Shown piece after piece: positions 1 through 7,252 of a DNA stretch of 26,202 bases. Source of the DNA: Quisquiliibacterium sp. (GTDB lineage Bacteria; Pseudomonadota; Gammaproteobacteria; Burkholderiales; Burkholderiaceae_E); NCBI GenBank assembly GCA_030830765.1, contig JAURMJ010000270.1:1-26202 (forward strand), read 5' to 3'. The notes under the pieces are model-generated. The model searched no databases, was not told the DNA's origin, and was given only the letters and a program-made list of their open reading frames with translations. The stretch's first letter is position 1. The number at the start of each line of letters is the position of its first letter. A program made the translations under genes and the position numbers.

Positions 1-1158
1 ATGTCGGCCGGTGCGATGGGTGGCGGGGTGTCCTCAGCGATTGCCCGTGCCCTGGGCGCTTCAGACCAGCAGCGTGCCCATACGCTGGCGATGCACGCGT
101 TACTGATCGGTCTGGTGGCCGGCCTTGTCTACTCACTTTTCTTCGTAGCACTGGGCCCGTCGTTCTACCGCGCCCTGGGCGGCCATGACGACATCCTCGA
201 GCAGGCCGTGGGCTACTCGTCCGTCCTGTTCAGCGGTGCGGTCCTGGTCTGGCTGACGAACACGATGGCATCGGTGATTCGCGGCACCGGCAACATGCGC
301 GTGCCATCCATCGGTATCTTTGGCAGCGCAGTGCTGCAAATCGTTCTGGGCGGTGTGCTGTCGCTGGGGATTGGCCCGATCCCGTCGCTGGGCATGCCTG
401 GCATCGCCATCGGACACATCATCGCGACCGCTTGCGGAGTCGCCTTCTTTTCCTGGTACCTGGCGACCGGCAAAGGCCGGCTCAGGCTGCGGCCGCATCG
501 CTTTGCGATTCGCCGCAACATGCTTTCAGACATTCTGAAGGTCGGGGCCATCGCCTGCCTTTCACCGATCCAGACCGTGCTGACGATGCAGATTTTTGCC
601 AGCCTGATTGCACCGCTCGGGGTGCTTGCGCTGGCCGGCTATTCGATCGGTCAGCGACTCGAATACCTGGTGACTCCGTTTGCCTTCAGCATCGGCGTAG
701 CCTCGGTGCCGATGATCGGCATGGCGATCGGAGCCGGCCAGGTTGCGCGAGCCCGTAAAGTGGCCTGGAGCGCGGGGCTGGTCTCATTTGCCGTCCTCGG
801 GCTGACCGGGCTCGTCGTACTGATTGTTCCGGATCTGTGGGCCGGGATTTATTCCAGCGACGAAGGCGTGCTTGAGTACGCGCGTCAATATCTTCGCATC
901 GTCGGTCCGGCGTTTGCGCTGCTCGGGCTGGGCACAACGCTGTACTTCTCGTCCCAGGGCGCCGGCAAGGTGCTGGGCCTGGTGATCGCCGGCACCGTGC
1001 GGCTGGTCGTGGCGTTTGCCGGCGGTATCTGGCTTGCATCGCAGCAGGCCCCGGCCTGGAATTATTTCGCGCTGGTCGCCATTGCGATGAGCTCCTATGG
1101 CCTGGCGGCCGCAGGGTCAGTGCACTGGACTCGCTGGACACCGCCGAAACGCGGCTGA
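1..1158 (+). CDS. MATE family multidrug/Na+ antiporter, 5'-truncated by window edge
   Basis: Inner-membrane exporter of the MATE/NorM-DinF family, which expels cationic drugs or metabolites in exchange for Na+ or H+. The 385 visible residues are a series of hydrophobic helices separated by short loops. The first residues (Gly/Ala-rich, then SSAIARALGA) match the end of the second helix of MATE proteins, where a G-x-x-x-A/S-x-x-x-A-R-x-x-G-A pattern is usual. A RGTGNMRVPS stretch near residues 94-103 matches the conserved loop before the next bundle. Family members are usually about 440-470 residues, so roughly 60-75 N-terminal residues lie before the window. The ATG at base 1 is therefore probably an internal Met. 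The gene ends with TGA and converges on the transglycosylase gene. The substrate cannot be told from sequence. Confidence 0.9.
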   Translation: MSAGAMGGGVSSAIARALGASDQQRAHTLAMHALLIGLVAGLVYSLFFVALGPSFYRALGGHDDILEQAVGYSSVLFSGAVLVWLTNTMASVIRGTGNMRVPSIGIFGSAVLQIVLGGVLSLGIGPIPSLGMPGIAIGHIIATACGVAFFSWYLATGKGRLRLRPHRFAIRRNMLSDILKVGAIACLSPIQTVLTMQIFASLIAPLGVLALAGYSIGQRLEYLVTPFAFSIGVASVPMIGMAIGAGQVARARKVAWSAGLVSFAVLGLTGLVVLIVPDLWAGIYSSDEGVLEYARQYLRIVGPAFALLGLGTTLYFSSQGAGKVLGLVIAGTVRLVVAFAGGIWLASQQAPAWNYFALVAIAMSSYGLAAAGSVHWTRWTPPKRG

Positions 1159-1163
1159 GCCCC

Positions 1164-1183
1164 GTGCCGGGCGCTCACGGCAC
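1164..1183. repeat. inverted repeat in the convergent gap after the MATE gene
   Basis: GTGCCG (1164-1169) pairs with CGGCAC (1178-1183) across an 8-base loop. It lies in the 85-bp gap between two convergent genes. There is no T-run, so it is not a canonical intrinsic terminator, but it may slow polymerase or protect a 3' end. Confidence 0.35.
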
Positions 1184-1243
1184 CCGGCGGCCAACGTCTT
1201 CTTTCCAGCCACACGCTGGCGTCGTGCGCCGCACCCCTTTTGA

Positions 1244-2584
1244 TCAGGGTTTCTGATCCCGCAGCGCCCGAAGTATCCTGCTGCCCGCGCGACCGCTCGG
1301 CGGCATGCCCAGCCGCTGCTCCTCAGCCTTGATCGCTTCGCGGGTTCGCGATCCGATCATGCCGTCGACCTCGCCGATGTCATGGCCGCGCAGGATCAGC
1401 AGCGTCTGCAGCTCACGGCGCCCGACGCGCGACAGGCCGATGTCATCAGTCGGCCACGCAGCGATGAACTCACCGCTGCCACGCAGGCGATCGGCCAGAT
1501 GCGCAATGGCCAGCGCATAGCTTTCAGCTGCGTTATACGAATAGATCGCATCGAAATTGCGGAACACCAGGAAGGCCGGTCCGGTGGGTCCGGCCGGCAG
1601 GATCAGGCCGGCCCGCTCCTCGGAGCCCATCTGCTGGGCTCTGGCATCAGCGGCAAGCCGGGCACTTCCCGGGACGCCAGACCGATTCGCACCTGCGTCA
1701 CTGTTCGGACCCGCCATTGTGCCGGCTGCCGTTTGAGGGCTGTCAGACCGACGGTCGTCTTGATAAGCGCGTAGACCTAAATTGGTCCATTGCGATAGCG
1801 GGCGCTTACTTTTACGGCCAGCCCTGGACTCATCAAAGCCCTTTGGCAGCGCGACCTCATATCCCCAGGTCTGGCCGGTGCGCCAGCCTGAGCGCTTCAG
1901 GTAATTGGCGGTCGATGCGAGCGCGTCGGGAATGCTGTCGACGATGTCGCGTTTTCCGTCACCGTCAAAGTCCACCGCGATCCGCATGAAAGTCGAGGGC
2001 ATGAACTGCGTGTGACCGAACGCCCCAGCCCATGAGCCGAGCAGCCGCTCCTGCGCGACATGGCCGTCCTGCACGATACGCATCGTTGTAAAGAACTCGC
2101 CTCGAAAGAACCCCTGCCGGCGACCGTAGCAGGACAAGGTGCCCAAGGAGGTCAGCAGCGGCCGCGTGCCGAAGGATTTGCCGAAGTTGCTTTCAACGCC
2201 CCAGACCGCAACCACCGTGGCAGGATCAACCCCGTATTCGCGTTCGATGGCGAGCAGCGTGTCATGCCATCGCGCCAGCATCGCGCGGCCCTCGGCGATC
2301 CGCTCATCGTCGACCAGCGCAGCCAGATAATCCCAGATTGGCGTCTTGAACTCGGGCTGGTAGTCGAGCCGCTCCAGCACCGACAGGTCGGGCTCCAGAT
2401 TCTTCGTGATCCGCGTGAAGGTCTGCGCCGAAACCCCCTTGGCGATCGCATCATCACGCAGCCCGGCCAGGCAACGCCCGAAGCTCTCATCAGCCCGGAC
2501 TTTGGCAGCGCCCGTCGCCAAGGCAATCGCGACCGCACAGGTGGCAGCAAGCCCGGCGATCGGGCCCCTGAAAAAATACGACAT
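1244..2584 (-). CDS. secreted lytic murein transglycosylase (MltB type) with C-terminal peptidoglycan-binding domain
   Basis: Cleaves the MurNAc-GlcNAc bond of peptidoglycan with 1,6-anhydro product formation, in the periplasm. The chosen ATG at 2584 gives 446 residues, starts with a signal peptide (hydrophobic core about 8-28, cut near A31) and has a purine-rich SD (GAGAGGG) upstream. A longer reading frame goes 96 codons further but is not signal-like. The catalytic domain has VWGVESNFG (122-135; catalytic Glu E131) and GAFGHTQFMPSTF (187-199). An EF-hand-like loop D205-F-D-G-D-G-K-R-D-I-V-D216 corresponds to the Ca2+ site known in E. coli Slt35/MltB. The C-terminus (about 384-442) is a PG_binding_1-type domain. 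Residues about 274-322 form a Ser/Ala/Gly/Asp-rich insertion between the W-x-x-L-G-L strand and the LILPAGPTGPAFLVF motif, absent from the usual family consensus. No lipobox Cys is seen, so it is predicted soluble. It is 59 bp downstream of the acyl-CoA synthetase gene and may be cotranscribed. Confidence 0.92.
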   Translation of the reverse strand: MSYFFRGPIAGLAATCAVAIALATGAAKVRADESFGRCLAGLRDDAIAKGVSAQTFTRITKNLEPDLSVLERLDYQPEFKTPIWDYLAALVDDERIAEGRAMLARWHDTLLAIEREYGVDPATVVAVWGVESNFGKSFGTRPLLTSLGTLSCYGRRQGFFRGEFFTTMRIVQDGHVAQERLLGSWAGAFGHTQFMPSTFMRIAVDFDGDGKRDIVDSIPDALASTANYLKRSGWRTGQTWGYEVALPKGFDESRAGRKSKRPLSQWTNLGLRAYQDDRRSDSPQTAAGTMAGPNSDAGANRSGVPGSARLAADARAQQMGSEERAGLILPAGPTGPAFLVFRNFDAIYSYNAAESYALAIAHLADRLRGSGEFIAAWPTDDIGLSRVGRRELQTLLILRGHDIGEVDGMIGSRTREAIKAEEQRLGMPPSGRAGSRILRALRDQKP

Positions 2585-2643
2585 CGTCACCCTCTCAGTC
2601 CTCGCACCGGCATGCTCCGCGTTCACAGCGAGGCGCAGCACGT

Positions 2644-4323
2644 TCAGATGGCACTGGCCGACTTCACTTTGTCGCGCAGCACATGTTTCTGGATCTTGCC
2701 GGTGCTGGTTTTGGGCAGTTCCTCGAAGCGAACCTCGCGGGGACACTTGAAGTGCGCAAGCAACTCGCGGCAATGCTGGACAAGCTCCTGCGACAGTGCC
2801 TGCGCAGCTTCCGGCGTCGTCGGTCGCCTCTCGGGTTTCACCTCGACAAAGGCCAGCGGCGTCTCGCCCCACTTCGGATCGGGTCGTGCAACCACCGCAC
2901 AGGCCAGCACCGCCGGATGCTTGTAGAACGCGTCCTCGACCTCGATCGAACTGATGTTCTCGCCACCCGAGATGATGATGTCCTTGGAGCGGTCTTTCAG
3001 CTTCACATAACCGTCCGGATGAATCACGCCCAGATCGCCGGTGTGGAACCAGCCATCACGGAAGGCTTCCTCGGTGGCCGTCGGGTTCTTAAGGTAGCCC
3101 TTCATGACCACGTTGCCGCGGAACATCACCTCGCCCATCGTTTCGCCGTCGCGCGGCACTTCCTGCATGGTCTCCGGGTTCATCACCGTCAGGCCCTGCT
3201 CAACCGGGTAGCGCATACCCTGGCGCGCATTTTTTTCGACCCGATCGGCCAGCGAAAGCTGTGACCAGCTCTCATGCTTGGCGCACACTGCCGACGGGCC
3301 GTAGACCTCGGTCAGCCCGTACACATGCGTGACCTCCCAGCCCATGTTTTCCATACCCTCGATCATCGAGGCCGGAGGCGCTGCACCGGCAACCATCGCC
3401 TTGACCTGCCAGTCGATGCCCTGCTTGAGCTCGCCCGGTGCATTGATCAGCGTACTGTGCACAATCGGTGCGCCGCAGTAATGCGTGACCTGATGCTCAC
3501 GCATCAGATTGAAGATCAGCGCTGCATCCACCTTGCGCAGGCAGACATTGGTACCGGCCACCGCCGCCATCGTCCAAGGAAAGCACCAACCGTTGCAATG
3601 AAACAGCGGTAAGGTCCACAGATAAACCGGATGACGCGGCAGGTTCCAGGAAACGACATTGCCCAGCGCATTCAGATAGGCTCCGCGGTGATGTACGACC
3701 ACGCCTTTCGGGTTGCCGGTCGTGCCTGACGTGTAGTTCAGACCGATGGCATCCCATTCATCTTCCGGGTGCAGATAGGGGCTGTTCGCATCGCCACGGG
3801 CCAGGAAGGTTTCGTAGTCGATATCACCAATCGCCTCTCCAGGTCCGGTGTATTCAGCGTCGTTGACGTCGATTACATACGGCCGTGCAGCCCCTTGCGC
3901 CTCGAGAATCTGCAACGCTTCGCCAACCGCTCCCGAAAACTCGCGATCGACAATCACCACCTTGGAATCGGAGTGACGCAGGATGAAGGCCATCATGGCC
4001 GCATCCAGCCGCGTGTTGATACTGTTGAGCACCGCACGGCTCATCGGCACCCCGTAGTGCGCTTCGATCATTTCCGGCGTGTTCGGCAGCACCACCGCAA
4101 CCGTGTCGCCATCGCCGATCTCCAGCGACTCCAGGGCGCCAGCCAGGCAGCGCGAACGCTCATAGAGCTCACGCCAGCTGCGGCGCAGCGGGCCGTGAAT
4201 CACAGCACAGTGGTCCGGATACACATCGGCCGCCCATTCGATCAGGCTGATCGGCGTCAGCGCCGCAAAGTTCGCTGGATTGCGGTCAAGATTCTGGCGA
4301 TACGGATTCGGGTGGGTCGGCAT
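2644..4323 (-). CDS. AMP-forming acyl-CoA synthetase, DmdB/medium-chain-like
   Basis: ATP-dependent activation of a carboxylic acid to its CoA thioester (ANL superfamily), cytoplasmic. The frame extends to a TTG at 4329, but the ATG at 4323 (559 residues) is preferred. Visible motifs (numbered from that ATG) are the P-loop YTSGTTGNPKG at about 197-207, the A5 motif YGLTE at about 335-339, the W-F-H-T-G-D motif at 425-430, the hinge LKDRSKDIIISGGENIS at about 442-458 and the catalytic Lys in PKTSTGKIQK (K543). Overall architecture and motif wording resemble the acyl-CoA synthetase group that includes 3-methylmercaptopropionyl-CoA ligase (DmdB) and short/medium-chain ligases. That substrate assignment is inference, since DmdA, DmdC and DmdD are not in the window. 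It lies upstream of the transglycosylase gene on the same strand. An A7 run (3230-3236 on the plus strand) lies inside the gene but the frame is intact. Confidence 0.9.
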   Translation of the reverse strand: MPTHPNPYRQNLDRNPANFAALTPISLIEWAADVYPDHCAVIHGPLRRSWRELYERSRCLAGALESLEIGDGDTVAVVLPNTPEMIEAHYGVPMSRAVLNSINTRLDAAMMAFILRHSDSKVVIVDREFSGAVGEALQILEAQGAARPYVIDVNDAEYTGPGEAIGDIDYETFLARGDANSPYLHPEDEWDAIGLNYTSGTTGNPKGVVVHHRGAYLNALGNVVSWNLPRHPVYLWTLPLFHCNGWCFPWTMAAVAGTNVCLRKVDAALIFNLMREHQVTHYCGAPIVHSTLINAPGELKQGIDWQVKAMVAGAAPPASMIEGMENMGWEVTHVYGLTEVYGPSAVCAKHESWSQLSLADRVEKNARQGMRYPVEQGLTVMNPETMQEVPRDGETMGEVMFRGNVVMKGYLKNPTATEEAFRDGWFHTGDLGVIHPDGYVKLKDRSKDIIISGGENISSIEVEDAFYKHPAVLACAVVARPDPKWGETPLAFVEVKPERRPTTPEAAQALSQELVQHCRELLAHFKCPREVRFEELPKTSTGKIQKHVLRDKVKSASAI

Positions 4324-4400
4324 GATCAATCCGAGCGCGGTAGTGGAAGATCAGCCATTGTAGGCAATCGATGTCCATCGAGACAGCGAAGTTCTTGTGA

Positions 4401-4428
4401 CGCGGGGCTTGAGGCGCGGGGCTTGAGG
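4401..4428. repeat. perfect 14-bp tandem duplication in intergenic region
   Basis: The unit CGCGGGGCTTGAGG occurs at 4401-4414 and again at 4415-4428, followed by a third partial start (CGCC). It lies in the 241-bp divergent gap between the acyl-CoA synthetase and thioredoxin genes. It could be a duplicated regulator site or a simple replication slippage event. No clear promoter hexamers were found beside it. Confidence 0.8.
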
Positions 4429-4564
4429 CGCCGATATCACCGCCGTTCGAACGTTGCGCCAGCTCTGCAGAAAACAATCCATGCTGTTAAGGTAACCATC
4501 TGCCTGGGCCCCCTGTGCACCAGGCGCGTCCCATCGCTCGCCCCTTATCCCCTGGAGAATAGAG

Positions 4565-4924
4565 ATGTCTGTAGAGGCCCTGACCACCGATCAGTTCGAC
4601 AGCACCGTCACTGACAATGACATTGTTGTGATCGACTTCTGGGCGCCGTGGTGTGGTCCCTGCCGCGGTTTTGCGCCGGTCTTCGAGGAAGTGGCTGCAG
4701 AGACGCCGGACGTGAAATTCGTTAAGGTGAATACCGACGAAGAGCAGGCGCTGGCCGGCCATTTCGGTATCCGCTCAATTCCGACGCTGATGATCTTTCG
4801 CGAGCAGGTGATCGTGTTCCAGCAGCCCGGCGCACTCCCCAAGGGAGCGCTGGCCGATCTGCTGGGTCAGGTCAAGGCGCTGGACATGGCCGAGGTCAAG
4901 CGAGCCAGTCAGGCGCAAAGCTGA
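4565..4924 (+). CDS. thioredoxin family protein
   Basis: Small disulfide oxidoreductase of 119 residues. The active site WCGPC is at residues 29-33 after the FWAP strand, and the cis-Pro loop SIPTL at about 76-80 follows an FGIRS turn. This is the full canonical thioredoxin fold without the N-terminal zinc-ribbon extension of TrxC and without a signal peptide, so it is cytoplasmic. It is about ten residues longer at the C-terminus than E. coli TrxA. A GGAG SD lies at 4554-4557, seven bases before the ATG. The next gene (PhyH-like dioxygenase) starts 64 bp downstream on the same strand, so the two may be cotranscribed. Reduced thioredoxin could keep the Fe(II) oxygenase reduced, but that is conjecture. 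A housekeeping trxA may exist elsewhere, so no symbol is given. Confidence 0.93.
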   Translation: MSVEALTTDQFDSTVTDNDIVVIDFWAPWCGPCRGFAPVFEEVAAETPDVKFVKVNTDEEQALAGHFGIRSIPTLMIFREQVIVFQQPGALPKGALADLLGQVKALDMAEVKRASQAQS

Positions 4925-4988
4925 TTTGCCTTGTCGAAGATCCGGCAGCAAGTCCGGCGATCACCAGTTCATCCAAGAGGGTCTGACC

Positions 4989-5792
4989 ATGCCTCACCTG
5001 AACGCCACTGAAATTGAGCGCTACCAGAATGAAGGGTGGGTCATTCCGGAATACCGCCTGCCAGCTGCAACGCTGACCGACCTGCAGTCAACGCTCGAAG
5101 AATTGCTGCGCAAGAACCCCGGGGTTCGGCCTGAAAAGCTGGTCTCGGCGCACATCGAGGGTGACAACGGAGAGGGAGTCCGGGGCAGCGCCCGGTTCCT
5201 GGAGCTGGCGCGCGACCGGGAGATCGTTGAGATGGTCAGCGATGTCATCGGCGACGACGTGATCCTCTGGGGATGTCATGTCTTCTGCAAGCCGGCCAGC
5301 GAAGGGTTCGAAACCCCGTGGCATCAGGACGGACACTACTGGCCGATCAGACCGCTGGCGACCTGCACCGTCTGGGTTGCCCTTGAAGACTCCCTCATCG
5401 AAAACGGTTGCCTGCAGGTTATCCCAGGCTCTCACCGGGATCGCCAACTGCATGACCATCTGGAAGAGAGTCGCCAGGATCTGACACTGAACCAGCGCCT
5501 GATTGATGGCAGCTACGAACCGTCGCAGGCTGTGGCAATCGAACTGCAAGCCGGCCAGATGTCGATGCACGATGTCTACATGATTCATGGGGCAGCAGCC
5601 AACCGATCGACCCGCCGCCGGACCGGGGTTGCGCTACGCTACATGCCTGCGACATCCCATTTCGACCGCGGTCTTCAACCGGTGGACGGTCAAACCGGCG
5701 TCTTAACCAACTTCGCGCAGCGCCCGCTCTGGCTGGTCCGCGGGGTCGATCGAAGCGGACTGAACGATCTGGACATCGGCCACCGACGCTGA
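4989..5792 (+). CDS. phytanoyl-CoA dioxygenase (PhyH) family Fe(II)/2-oxoglutarate oxygenase
   Basis: Non-haem Fe(II), 2-oxoglutarate-dependent hydroxylase of 267 residues. The frame is open back to 4926, but the ATG at 4989 has an AAGAGGG SD about seven bases upstream and begins at the expected family N-terminus. The metal triad is visible: H112 and D114 in WHQDGHYW, and the distal H200 in MIHGAAANRS. R211, 11 residues later, is placed like the 2-oxoglutarate-binding Arg of human PhyH. The GCLQVIPGSHR segment (140-150) is a family hallmark. Bacterial PhyH-like proteins hydroxylate diverse substrates such as ectoine, halogenated or phosphonate compounds, and fatty acyl groups, so the substrate is unknown. 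It follows thioredoxin on the same strand and converges on the MetC-like gene. Confidence 0.9.
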   Translation: MPHLNATEIERYQNEGWVIPEYRLPAATLTDLQSTLEELLRKNPGVRPEKLVSAHIEGDNGEGVRGSARFLELARDREIVEMVSDVIGDDVILWGCHVFCKPASEGFETPWHQDGHYWPIRPLATCTVWVALEDSLIENGCLQVIPGSHRDRQLHDHLEESRQDLTLNQRLIDGSYEPSQAVAIELQAGQMSMHDVYMIHGAAANRSTRRRTGVALRYMPATSHFDRGLQPVDGQTGVLTNFAQRPLWLVRGVDRSGLNDLDIGHRR

Positions 5793-5813
5793 GCCCTCGC
5801 GGTCTCGACACAG

Positions 5814-5834
5814 GCGGCGCGCTGTAGGCGCCGC
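5814..5834. repeat. GC hairpin in the convergent gap between PhyH and MetC-like genes
   Basis: GCGGCGC (5814-5820) pairs perfectly with GCGCCGC (5828-5834) around a 7-base loop, filling most of the 47-bp gap between two convergent stop codons. Neither strand has a following T-run, so it may be a transcription barrier for both genes rather than a textbook terminator. Confidence 0.5.
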
Positions 5835-5839
5835 GCAGA

Positions 5840-7111
5840 TCACATCGCCGCGTTCATCGCGGCAAAACCAGCATTTAAGTCTGCGATCAGATCGCCCGGC
5901 TCTTCGAGGCCGACATGGACGCGGATCAAGGGCCCGCCAGTCCATGGATGGGTTGTGCGCAGGCTGCCGATCCGGCCGGGCACGATCAGACTTTCATAAC
6001 CGCCCCAGGAATACCCGATCCTGAAGAAGCGACGGCGCTCACAGAGCGCAGCCAGCTTACGTGCGGTCCGGGCTTCCTGCTCGGGGGACCCGGCGGTCGA
6101 CGCCGCTTCACCCAGACCCGCTGCACTCATCGCCGCTGGCTGCAGCTCGAAAGAGAACAGGCCACTGGACCCGGAAAAATCCCTGCGCCAGATGGCATGG
6201 TTCGGATGCGAGTCGAGGGCCGGGTGCAGCACACGGCCCACCTCTGGCCGCTGTTCGAGCCAGCGGGCCAGGGCCAGGGCCGTACTCTCGTGGCGGCGCA
6301 TCCGGACATCGACCGTACGCAGGCCGCGCAGGATCAGGAATGCATCATCGCCCCCGACGCACGTGCCCGTCTGGCGGACCGTCGTCCACAGCGGCGCCCA
6401 GTGCTCCTTGCGGACCACAGCCGCGCCCATCAGCACGTCGGCATGGCCGCTCCAATATTTGGTGAGCGGAAGCAGCGACACGTCGACACCCCAGTCGAAC
6501 GGGCGCGCGAACACCGGCGAGGCCCAGGCATTGTCAATGATCGAAATCGCGCCCCGCTGGCGGGCGACGGCGCAGATCGCCGGCACATCCTGAATCTCGA
6601 AGGTGTAGCTGCCCGGACTCTCCAGGTAGACCACCCGCGTATTCGGACGCATCAGCTCGGCGATGCCGGCACCGATCGCCGGGTCATAGAACGTCGTCTC
6701 GATGCCCATCCGGGTCAGGATGCCCTGCGCGAAGGTCCGGGCAGGCCCATACACCGAGTCACTCATCAGCATGTGGTCGCCGGTCTTCAGATAAGCCATC
6801 AGCGCCACTGAAATGGCAGACAGCCCGGAGGGCATCAAAGCTGCGCGACAATCGTGCCCGCGCCCTTCGATCTCGGCCAGTGCATCCATCAGCGCAAACG
6901 TGGTCGGCGTGCCTGCAGTGCCATAGCTGCTCGCATGCAGTTCGCCCGCAGTAGCCGCCGCACCGGTCGCGTACGCGCTTTCCAGCGTCTCGAAGAGCAC
7001 CGTTGAAGCCCGATAGACCGGCAGATTGGCCGTGCGAATCGTTTCATCGAAATGCCGCGAGATCTCGGTGACCCGGGACGCAATGCTGTCATGATTTGCT
7101 TGTTCGCTCAT
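5840..7111 (-). CDS. metC: cystathionine beta-lyase-like PLP enzyme (Cys/Met metabolism family)
   Basis: Fold-type I PLP enzyme that would cleave cystathionine to homocysteine, pyruvate and ammonia, or act as a related cysteine-S-conjugate lyase. It has 423 residues from the ATG at 7111. The PLP Lys is K218 in PLTKYWSGHADVLMGA, a wording typical of MetC-type lyases. YGTAGTPT (63-70) and the GYSWGGYESL motif (366-375) are also MetC-like. Near residues 324-350 there is an extra Ala/Gly/Glu-rich stretch before the RKLAALCERRRFFRIGYSWGG segment, making the protein about 20-30 residues longer than usual. It is divergent from the aminotransferase gene. A perfect TATAAT lies upstream. Family certain; the exact reaction (MetC versus alliinase or other C-S lyase) is likely but not proven. 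Confidence 0.85.
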   Translation of the reverse strand: MSEQANHDSIASRVTEISRHFDETIRTANLPVYRASTVLFETLESAYATGAAATAGELHASSYGTAGTPTTFALMDALAEIEGRGHDCRAALMPSGLSAISVALMAYLKTGDHMLMSDSVYGPARTFAQGILTRMGIETTFYDPAIGAGIAELMRPNTRVVYLESPGSYTFEIQDVPAICAVARQRGAISIIDNAWASPVFARPFDWGVDVSLLPLTKYWSGHADVLMGAAVVRKEHWAPLWTTVRQTGTCVGGDDAFLILRGLRTVDVRMRRHESTALALARWLEQRPEVGRVLHPALDSHPNHAIWRRDFSGSSGLFSFELQPAAMSAAGLGEAASTAGSPEQEARTARKLAALCERRRFFRIGYSWGGYESLIVPGRIGSLRTTHPWTGGPLIRVHVGLEEPGDLIADLNAGFAAMNAAM

Positions 7112-7147
7112 CGGCCAGACCTTTGACTGCAGTTGTTTAATCGGTCG

Positions 7148-7177
7148 ATTATAGGCATCAGCCTCTCACTGGCCGAA
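7148..7177 (-). promoter_or_regulatory. probable sigma70 promoter of the MetC-like gene
   Basis: On the minus strand a perfect TATAAT (plus-strand 7148-7153) lies 36 bp before the ATG. The -35 candidate is TTCGGC (7172-7177) at an 18-base spacing, which is weak. The -10 match is seen directly; promoter activity is inferred. Confidence 0.5.
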
Positions 7178-7180
7178 GGC

Positions 7181-7228
7181 GAGACCTTGTCTGTGTTCGG
7201 TCTCCGGACATCAATGCCCCTTGTCTGT
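7181..7228. promoter_or_regulatory. inverted and direct repeats between divergent metC-like and aminotransferase genes
   Basis: GAGACC (7181-7186) and GGTCTC (7199-7204) form a perfect inverted repeat with 12 bases between. CCTTGTCTGT occurs at 7185-7194 and again at 7219-7228. All lie in the 141-bp divergent intergenic region, just upstream of the metC-like -35. They are candidate binding sites for a shared regulator, unproven. Confidence 0.4.
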
Positions 7229-7252
7229 TGACGATCAGCTAACATCGCCGCC

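Noticed and set aside
2060-2926. 288-codon frame on the plus strand
   Set aside because: Antisense to the transglycosylase and acyl-CoA synthetase genes, which have clear motifs; Arg/Gln/His-rich translation is typical of shadow frames.
3230-3236. A7 run in the acyl-CoA synthetase gene (and another at 10732-10738) as programmed slippage sites
   Set aside because: Both frames are intact and no alternative product or downstream signal is visible; seven A residues alone are weak evidence.
3769-4614. 281-codon plus-strand frame
   Set aside because: Antisense to the acyl-CoA synthetase and running into the thioredoxin start; His/Arg/Val-rich shadow.
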